Below, piece after piece: positions 10,391-19,300 of a stretch of 64,000 nucleotides of DNA. This stretch comes from DASZBX01 sp035943635 (GTDB lineage: Bacteria > Actinomycetota > Actinomycetes > Streptomycetales > Catenulisporaceae), in NCBI GenBank assembly GCA_035943635.1, contig DASZBX010000083.1, positions 11,918-75,917 of the forward strand, in the 5' to 3' direction. The notes below the pieces were generated by a model. The model searched no databases. It worked only from the letters and a program-made list of their open reading frames with translations, and was not told the origin of the DNA. Position 1 is the first letter of the stretch; every line of letters starts with the position of its first letter. Both the position numbers and the translations under genes were made by a program.

Positions 10391-13300
10391 TCAGAAATCG
10401 GAACCTTCGAGCGCCATCCGCACCAGGGCGTCGGCGTCGAGGTCGTCGACCAGGTCGGCGGGCTCCGCCGCGGCCCGCGCGAGCGGGGCGGTGCGGATTC
10501 CGGCGAGTTCGAGCAGCGTGTCGAGCAGTCCGGCGTCGCGCAGCCGGGACAGCGGCAGGTCGGCCAGGGCGCGGCGCACCCCGGCCTCGGCGCCGGCGTC
10601 CTCGGGCTCGGGCCCGACCAGTTCCCGGTGCAGCAGGGCGCCGAGGGCGGTGGGCGTCGGGTGGTCGTAGATCACCGTGGCCGGCAAGCGCAGCCCGGTC
10701 GCCTTGGCGAGCAGGTTGCGCAACTCCAGCGCGCTCACGGAGTCGAAGCCGCTCTTCTTGAACGGCCGGTGCGCGCCGACCTCGTCCAGCCCGCGGTGCC
10801 CGAGGGCGGCCGCGGCGTGCTCGCGCACGAGCGTGACCAGGGCCGCAGCCTGCTCGTCCGGGCTGAGCCCGTCGAGTGAGCGCAGCAGGTCGGCGGCGGC
10901 GTCCGAGGCCCGGGCCGGTTCGTCGGCGGCGGCCAGCACCGCGGCGACCTCGGCCAGGGACTCGATCAGCGGGCGTCGGCGCTCGGCCGTGTAGCCGGGG
11001 GCGAACCGGGCCCAGTCCACGTCGACCACGGTGACCGCGGTCTCGTCGGCGCCGAGCGCGGCGTGCAGGGCCGCGACGGCCAGGTCCGGGTCCATCCCGG
11101 CCAGGCCGCGGCGGGCCAGGTGCCGGTCGGCGTCCTCGCCCGCGCCCATCCCGGTGCCGGCCCAGGGGCCCCAGGCGACCGCGGTGGCGGCCAGGCCGCG
11201 GGCCCGGCGGGCGTCGGCGAGCGCGTCCAGGTGGGCGTTGGCGGCGGCGTAGGCGGCCTGGCCGCCGCTGCCCCAGACGCCCGCGATGGACGAGAACAGG
11301 ACGAACGCGTCCAGCGGGGTGTCGCCGAGCAGGGCGTCGAGGTGTTCGGCGCCCGCGGCCTTGCCGCGCAGGATCTCGGCGAAGGCGTCCAGGGTGGTGT
11401 CGGTGAGCGCGGCGACGCCGGTGGCGCCGGCCGCGTGCACGACCGCGTTCGGCGGGTAGGCGGAGAGCAGCTCGGCCAGGGCCGCCCGGTCGGCGACGTC
11501 GCAGGCCACGATGACCGCTTCGGCGCCGAGCGCGCGCAGGTCGGCGACCAGGTCGTCCGAGCCGGGCGCGGCCGGGCCGCGGCGGCTGGTGAGCACCAGG
11601 CGCTCGGCCCCGCCGGCGGCCAGCCAGCGGGCCACGTGCGCGCCGAGCGCGCCGGTGCCGCCGGTGACCAGGACGGTGCCGCGCGGGGTCCAGCGCGCCG
11701 CCGGGTCCGGACCGAGGTCCGGGTCCAGCGGGCGCCGGACCAGCCGGGCGGCCAGCGCGGCGTGCGGGCGGATCGCGAGCTGGTCCTCACCGGTGGTATC
11801 GGCGTGGGCCAGGGCGGCCGCCAGCCGGCGCGCGGCGGTGGCGTCGGCCTGCTCGGGCAGGTCGATCAGGCCGCCGAAGCCGCCCGGCTGTTCCAGGCCC
11901 AGGACGCGGCCCAGGCCCCAGATCTGGGCCTGCTCGGCCCGGCGGACCGGGTCGCCCGGGCCGGTGCCGACGGCGCCGCGGGTGAGCAGCCACAGCGGCG
12001 CGGTGACGCCGGTGTCGGCCAGCGCCTGGACCAGTGCGACGGTCAGCGCCGTGCCGCGGGGCAGGCCGGGGACGGCGGCGAGTTCGCCCCGGGTCAGGCC
12101 GAGCGTGCTGAGCACGCCGGCGATCTCTTCGCCGTCGGCCTGCTCGGCCAGGCCGTCGCGCAGGGCGGCGGCGAGCGCGGCCCGGTCGGCGTTCTCGCCG
12201 TCCAGGTCGATCGTGCGCAGGTCCACGCCCTGGTAGCCGAGTTCTTCGGCGAGTTCGGCGAGCGGGCGGTCCGGGGTGGTCAGCAGCAGCCAGGTGCCGG
12301 TCGGGATGTCGGTCGCCGACGGCGCGTCCTGCTGCTGCCAGGCCACCGCGTACCGCCAGCGGTCGAGCGTGGAGCCGATCTGCGAGCGGCGGCGCCAGGC
12401 GGTGAGCGCCGGGAGCACCGCGCCGAGTGCGGCCGCGTCCACGCCGGTGCCGGCGCAGACCGTGGCGGCGAACCCGGCCGCGTCCTGGCGGTCGACCGCG
12501 TCCCAGAAGCGTGCCTCGGAGTCGGACGCGGTCGCAGGGGCAGTGGCCGTCGCGACTGCGGCGGGCAGGGTGGGCTTGAGCCAGAAGCTCTGGCCCTGGA
12601 ACGGATACGTGGGCAGCGCGACCTGGCGGCCGCCGGGCAGCAGGGCGGCCCAGTCCGCCCTGGCGCCGCGGCTCCAGGCGGTGGCCAGGGACCGGACGAT
12701 GGTGTCCGGTTCGGCCCGGCCCGGGCGCAGCGCGGCGGCGAAGGCGGTGTCCTCGTCCTGGAGCCACTGCCCGGCCATCGCGCCGAGCACGCCGTCCGGG
12801 CCGAGTTCGACGAAGGTGCGGGCGCCGAAGCGGCGGGCCGCGGCGACGGCGTCGGCGTACCGGACCGCTTCGCGCACGTGCCGGACCCAGTACTCGGGGG
12901 TGGAGATCTCGTCCCCGGCCAGCAGTCCGGTGAGGTTGGAGACGACCGGGATGCGGGCCCGGCGCCAGTCCAGATCGGCGATGGCGCGGCCGAACTCGGC
13001 GAGCATCGGCTGCATCAGGGCGGAGTGGAACGCGTGGCTGACGCTCAGCCGCTTGACCTTGCGGCCGGTGGCGCGGACCGCGTCGGCCAGTGCCTGCACC
13101 GCGGCTTCGGCGCCGGAGACGACCACGGCGTCCGGGCCGTTGACTGCGGCGATGTCCACGCCCTCGGTCAGCAGCGCGAGCACCTCGGCCTCGGAGGCCT
13201 CCACGGCGGCCATCGCGCCGCCGGCCGGAAGAGCCTGCATCAGCCCGGCCCGGGCGGAGACCAGGGTGCACGCGTCGGCCAGGGAGAGCACCCCGGCGAC

Positions 13301-16300
13301 GTGCGCGGCCGCGATCTCGCCGATCGAGTGGCCGAGCAGCAGATCCGGGACCAGGCCCCAGGATTCGGTCAGCCGGTAGAGCGCGACTTCGAGGGCGAAC
13401 AGGGCCGGTTGGGCGTACCCGGTCTGGTCGAGCAGGCCGTCGTCGGCGGTCCCGAACACCACCTCGGCCAGCGGGCGGCCGAGCTGCGGGTCGAGTAGGG
13501 CCGCGGCGGCGTCGAAGGCCCGGGCGAACGCGGGGTACGCGGCGTACAGCTCACGGCCCATGCCGACCCGCTGCGAACCCTGGCCGGTGAACAGGAACGC
13601 GAGCGAACCCGCGGGTCCGGCGGCGCCGCGCACCAGATCGGGCGCGGTCCGGCCGGCCGCGAGGGCGTCGAGCCCCTCGCCGGGCCGGGCCAGGACGACG
13701 GCCCGGTAGTCGTGCGTCTCGCGAGTGGTGACCAGCGAGTAGGCCAGGTCGGTGGGTTTCGCGGACAGGGCCGGGTCGAGCTCGGCGGCCAGGCGCGCGG
13801 CCTGCTCGCGCAGGGCGGCCTCGCTGCCCGCGGAGAGGACCAGCGGGATGACCGGCGCGTTGGAGTCGGCGGTCGGCGTGGCGTCGGTCTCGGCATCGGC
13901 GTCGGTCGGCGCGGTGGTCGGCGCGGCTTCCAGGATCGTGTGCGCGTTGGTGCCGCTGATCCCGAAGGAGGAGACCGCGGCGCGGCGCGGGCGGCCGGTG
14001 TCCGGCCAGTCGCGGGCCTCGGCCAGCACCTCGACCGCGCCCGCGGTCCAGTCGACGTGGGTGGACGGCGTGCCGGCGTGCAGGGAGCGCGGCAGGACGC
14101 CGTGCTGCATCGCCAGGACCATCTTCATCACGCCCGCGACACCGGCCGCGGCCTGGGTGTGGCCGATGTTCGACTTGACGGTGCCCAGGTACAGCGGGTG
14201 GCCGTTGTCCTCGGCGCGCTCGGCGCCGTAGGTGGCCAGCAACGCCTGGGCCTCGATCGGGTCGCCGAGCACGGTACCGGTGCCGTGGCCTTCGACCGCG
14301 TCCACGTCCTGCGCGCCGAGGTGCGCGTCGGCCAGCGCCTGGCGGATGACCCGCTGCTGGGAGGGGCCGTTGGGGGCGGTCAGGCCGTTGGAGGCGCCGT
14401 CCTGGTTCACGGCCGAGCCGCGGACCAGGGCCAGGACCGGGTGTCCGTGGCGCCGGGCGTCGCTGAGCCGTTCGAGCAGCAGCACGCCGACGCCCTCGCC
14501 CCAGCCGGTGCCGTCGGCGTCGTCGGCGTAGGCCTTGCAGCGGCCGTCCCCGGCCAGGCCCTGCTGGCGGGAGAACCCGGCGAAGATCCCGGTGTTCGCC
14601 ATGATCGTCGCGCCGCCGGCCACGGCCATCGTGCACTCGCCGCGGCGCAGGGCCTGCGCCGCGAGGTGCAGCGCGACCAGGGAGGAGGAGCAGGCGGTGT
14701 CCAGGGTGACCGCGGGGCCCTCGAAACCGAAGGTGTAGGCCAGCCGGCCGGAGGCGATGCTGGAGGCGTAGCCGGTCACCAGGTGGCCTTCCAGGCCGGT
14801 CACGTCGGTGCCCGGGCCGATGCCGTACCCGGAGGTGGCCGCGCCGATGAACACTCCGGCCCGGCTGCCGCGCAGGGACAGCGGCGCGATCCCGGCCCGT
14901 TCCAGCGCCTCCCAGGTGACCTGGAGCAGCAGCCGCTGTTGCGGGTCCATCGCCAGGGCCTCGCGCGGGCTGATCCCGAAGAAGGCGGCGTCGAACGCGT
15001 CGGCGTCGTGGATGAACCCGCCGACCGGGGCGTAGTCCAGGCCGTCGGCGACCGGGATGGACTCCCAGCCGCGGTTGGTCGGGAAGCCGGAGATGGCGTC
15101 GGTGCCGGAGTCCAGCAGCCGCCAGTAGTCCTCGGGGCTGCTCACCCCGCCGGGCAGGCGGCAGGCCATCGAGACGATCGCGATCGGGTCGTCGATGTCC
15201 GCGGTCGTGCTCGCGGTGGCGGGGACGGCCGGTGCGATGGTGCGGGCCTGGTCGCCGCCGAGCTGGGTGTCGAGCAGGTCGGCCAGCACGGCCGGGGTCG
15301 GGTGGTCGAAGACCAGGGTGGCCGGCAGGCGCAGCCCGGTCGCCGCGGCCAGCCGGTTGCGCAGCTCGACCGCGGTCAGCGAGTCGAAGCCGAGCCCCTT
15401 GAAGGCGCGGGTGGCCGGGATCGCGGCGGCCGAGCCGTGGCCGAGCACGACGGCGGCCTGGACCTTGATCAGGTCGGTCAGGGCCTTGATGCGCTCGTCG
15501 TGGTCCAGGCCGGCCAGCGCTTGAGCCAGGCCGCCGGATGCCGCGGTGGCCGCGCCGCGCGCGGCGGTCCGGGTCGCGGTGGACTTGACCAGGGCGCGCA
15601 GCGGGGCCGGGACGCCGGCGGCCCGGGTCGACGCCTGCAGGGCGCTGATGTTCAGGGCGAGGGCGACCGGGTTGGCGTGGCCGAGGCCGAGCGCGGTGTC
15701 GAACTGGGCCAGGGCCTGGTCCGGGGGCAGGGCGGGCACGCCGGTGGCCGCCATCCGTTCCACCGCGGCCGGGTCCAGGGCGGTGACCATGCCGGTGGTC
15801 CACGGGCCCCAGGCGATCGAGGTGCCCGGCAGTCCGGCGGCGCGGCGCTCGCGCATCAGCGCGTCCAGGTAGGCGTTGGCCGCGGCGTAGTTGCCCTGGC
15901 CCGGGGCGCCGAGGGTGGCGGAGATCGAGGAGTAGCAGACGAACCAGGCCAGGTCGGCCCCGGCCTGCGCGCAGGCGGTGTGCAGGTGGTGCGCACCGTC
16001 GGCCTTCGGACCCCAGACCGTGGCCAGCCGGTCGGGGGTGAGCGCGTGGATCGGGGCGTCGTCGAGAACCCCGGCGGTGTGGATGACCGCGGTCAGCGGG
16101 TGCGCCGGGTCGATTCCGGCGATCACCGCGGCCACCTGGGCGTAGTCGGCCACGTCGCACGCGGCGACCTCGGCCTCGGCGCCGAGCGCGGTCAGCTGGG
16201 TGAGCGCGGCGCGGCCGGTCTCGCTGGCCCGGCCGGAGCGGGAGAGCAGCAGGAAGCGGGTGGCGCCGTACTGCCGGGCGAGGTGTTCGGCGGTGGCCAG

Positions 16301-19300
16301 GCCCAGGGCTCCGGTGCCGCCGGTGATCAGGACCGTGCCGGCCGGGTCCAGCGGGGCCGGGACGGTCAGGACCAGCTTGCCGATCGTGCGCGCCTGGGAC
16401 AGGTACCGCAGGGCTTCCCTGCCCTGGGACAGCGGGAGCGCGGTGACGTGCGGCGGAATCAGGGTGCCGTCATCGAACAGCGGCGCCAGTTCGCCGTACA
16501 TCGCGGCGATCCGCCCGGGGCCGGCCTCCATGAGGTCAAAGGCCTGATAGGCCACGCCCTGGTGGTCGGCGGCGACCTGGGCGGCGTCGCGGATGTCGGC
16601 CTTGCCCATCTCCACGAACCGGCCGCCCGGGACCAGCAGGCGAAGGGAAGCGTCGATGAATTCTCCGGCCAGGCAGTCGAGAACCACCTCAACGCCGACG
16701 CCGTCAGTGGCCTGACGGAAAGACTGCTCGAACTCAGTCGTGCGCGAATCGGCGATGTGTGCGTCATCGAGGCCTGCGTCACGCAGCGCCGGCCACTTGG
16801 CCCGGGACGCGGTCGCGAACACCTCAGCACCCAGATGACGCGCGATCCGCACGGCCATCTGCCCGACGCCACCGGCGGCGGCGTGCACGAGCACCCGGTC
16901 TCCGGCCTTGACCTGCGCGAGGTCGTGCAGGGCGTACCAGGCGGTCAGCGCGGCCATCGGCGTTCCCGCGGCCCGATCGAACGACCAGCCCGCCGGGACC
17001 CGGCCGACCAGCGCCCGCCCGGCCACGACCACCGGGCCGAACCCGCCGTGCCACAGACCCATCACCCGGTCGCCCGCAACCAGATCCGCGACACCCGGAC
17101 CGGTCTCCAGCACGACGCCCGCGCCCTCGGAGCCCATCCGGGCGTCCGGGTCCGGGTACTCGCCCAGGCCGACCAGCACGTCACGGAAGTTCAGGCCCGC
17201 CGCGCGAATCCCGATCCGCACCTCGCCCTCGGCCAGCTCACCGGCCAGGACCTGCGGGTCTTCGACCGCCGAGACCGAGTCGAGCGTGCCGTCGGAGCCG
17301 GCGGCCAGATGCCAGCCCGGGCGCATGATCAGCGCGCCGGGCCCGCCCGCCCGCACCAGCCGGCCGACCAGGACCCGGCCGGAGCGTACGAGGACCTGCC
17401 ACTCCCCCGCCGCCCGAGCCCGGGCCACCAGGGCCGCGAGCCACGCGGCGTCGACCGCGCCGTCCACGTCGACCAGGACCATGCGGCCCGGGTGCTCACG
17501 CTCGGCCGCCCGCACCAGACCCCAGACCGAGGCGGCCTTGGTGTCCACGGCGCCGCCGATCCCGCCGAACGCGCCCACGATCCCGGCCGAACCGCTCGCC
17601 GACACCGCTCCCCGCGTCACCACGGCCAGGCAGCCTTCGAATACCTCCTGCGAAACCCACGGCGAGACGACCGCGAGCGCGGCCTCGGCGTCGGCCGATT
17701 CCGGGGCCCAGACCACGACCGGCGCGTCCGGCCGGGTCCCGGCCAACTCGACCAGGTCCGCGGCGATCGAGGAGACCTCGGTCAGCAGCGGAGTGGCGCC
17801 GAGCAGCACGCACTCGGAGCCGGCCTCCGGTTCGGCCTCGCCTTCGATCCAGGGCACCCATTCGAGTGCGTACACGTCACCCGCGCTCGGCGCGGCGGCC
17901 GAGACCGCCGACTGCGAGACGGCCCGGGTGTTGATCGAGTCGATGGCGGCGACCGGGCGGCCGGCCTCGTCGGCCAGCAGCACGGCGATCGAGCCGTGGG
18001 CGCCGGGCCGCAGGCGGGCCCGCAGCGCGGTGGCGCCGGTCGCGAACAGCCGGGCCCCGGACCAGGCGAACGGAAGCCGCGCCTCCTGCTGATCCTGGGA
18101 CTGGTCGGCGGCCGCGAGCACGGTGTGCAGGGCCGAGTCGAACAGGGCCGGGTGCAGTCCGTAGGCCGTGACGTCGGTGTCGGCGGGCAGCGCGACCTCG
18201 GCGTAGAGGTCGTCGCCGGCGCGCCACACGGCCCGCAGACTGCGGAACACCGGCCCGTAGCCGAATCCGGCCTCGGTGAAGCGGTCGTAGAAGCCTTCGA
18301 TGTTCACCGGCGTGGCGCCGGCCGGCGGCCAGACCAGCAGGTCCGTCTCGGGCGCGGCGGCCGCGGTGTCCGGGCGGACGGCGCCGGAGGCGTGGCGCAC
18401 CCATTCGCCGCCGTCGCCGCCGGCCTGGGCGTAGACCGCGACCGCGCACTCGCCGGACTCGTCCGGGGCGTCGACCTGGATCTGCACCCGGACGCCGCCG
18501 GAGGTCGCGGGCACCACGAGCGGTACTTCGAGGGTCAGTTCCTCCACCACACCGCAGCCGACCTCGTCGCCGGCGCGCACGACCATGTCGACCAGCGCGG
18601 TGCCGGGCACGACGACCGCGCCGTGCACGGTGTGCTGGGTCAGCCAGGGTACTGACGACAGGGACAGGCGGCCGGCGAGCACGCAGCCGCCCGAGGCGGC
18701 CAGCTGCACCGAGGCGCCGACCAGGGCGTGGTCCACGCCGGTCAGCCCGAGGCCGGCCACGTCGCCGCTCACCCGGCCCGCCTTCGGCCAGAACCGCCGG
18801 CGCTGGAACGCGTACGTCGGCAGGTCCACCGGGCGCCCGCCCGGCTGGACCTGGGCCCAGTCGACTGAAGCGCCGCGCACCCAGGCCGCGGCCAGGGCAT
18901 CGAGCAGGGTCTCGGCCTCGTCCCGGCCCGCGCGGGCGGCCGCGGCGAACGCGACGTCGTCGGCGTCCAGGCAGCTGTGCGCCAGCGCGGTGAGCACGCC
19001 GTCGGGGCCGAGTTCGAGGAAGGTGCGGGCGCCGGCCGCGTAGGCGGCGGCGATCCCGTCGGCGAAGCGCACGGCGGCGCGCACGTGCTCGACCCAGTAG
19101 TCGGCGGTGGCGATCTCCGGGCCGGCGATCTGGCCGGTGACGTTCGAGACCACCGGGATCTGCGGCTCGTTCCAGTCCAGGCCCTCGATCTGGGCCCGGA
19201 ACTCGGCGAGCATCGGCTCCATCAGCGCGGAGTGGAACGCGTGCGAGACGGCCAGTTTCTTGGTCTTGCGGCCCTGCGCGGCCAACTGCTCGGCGACCTT

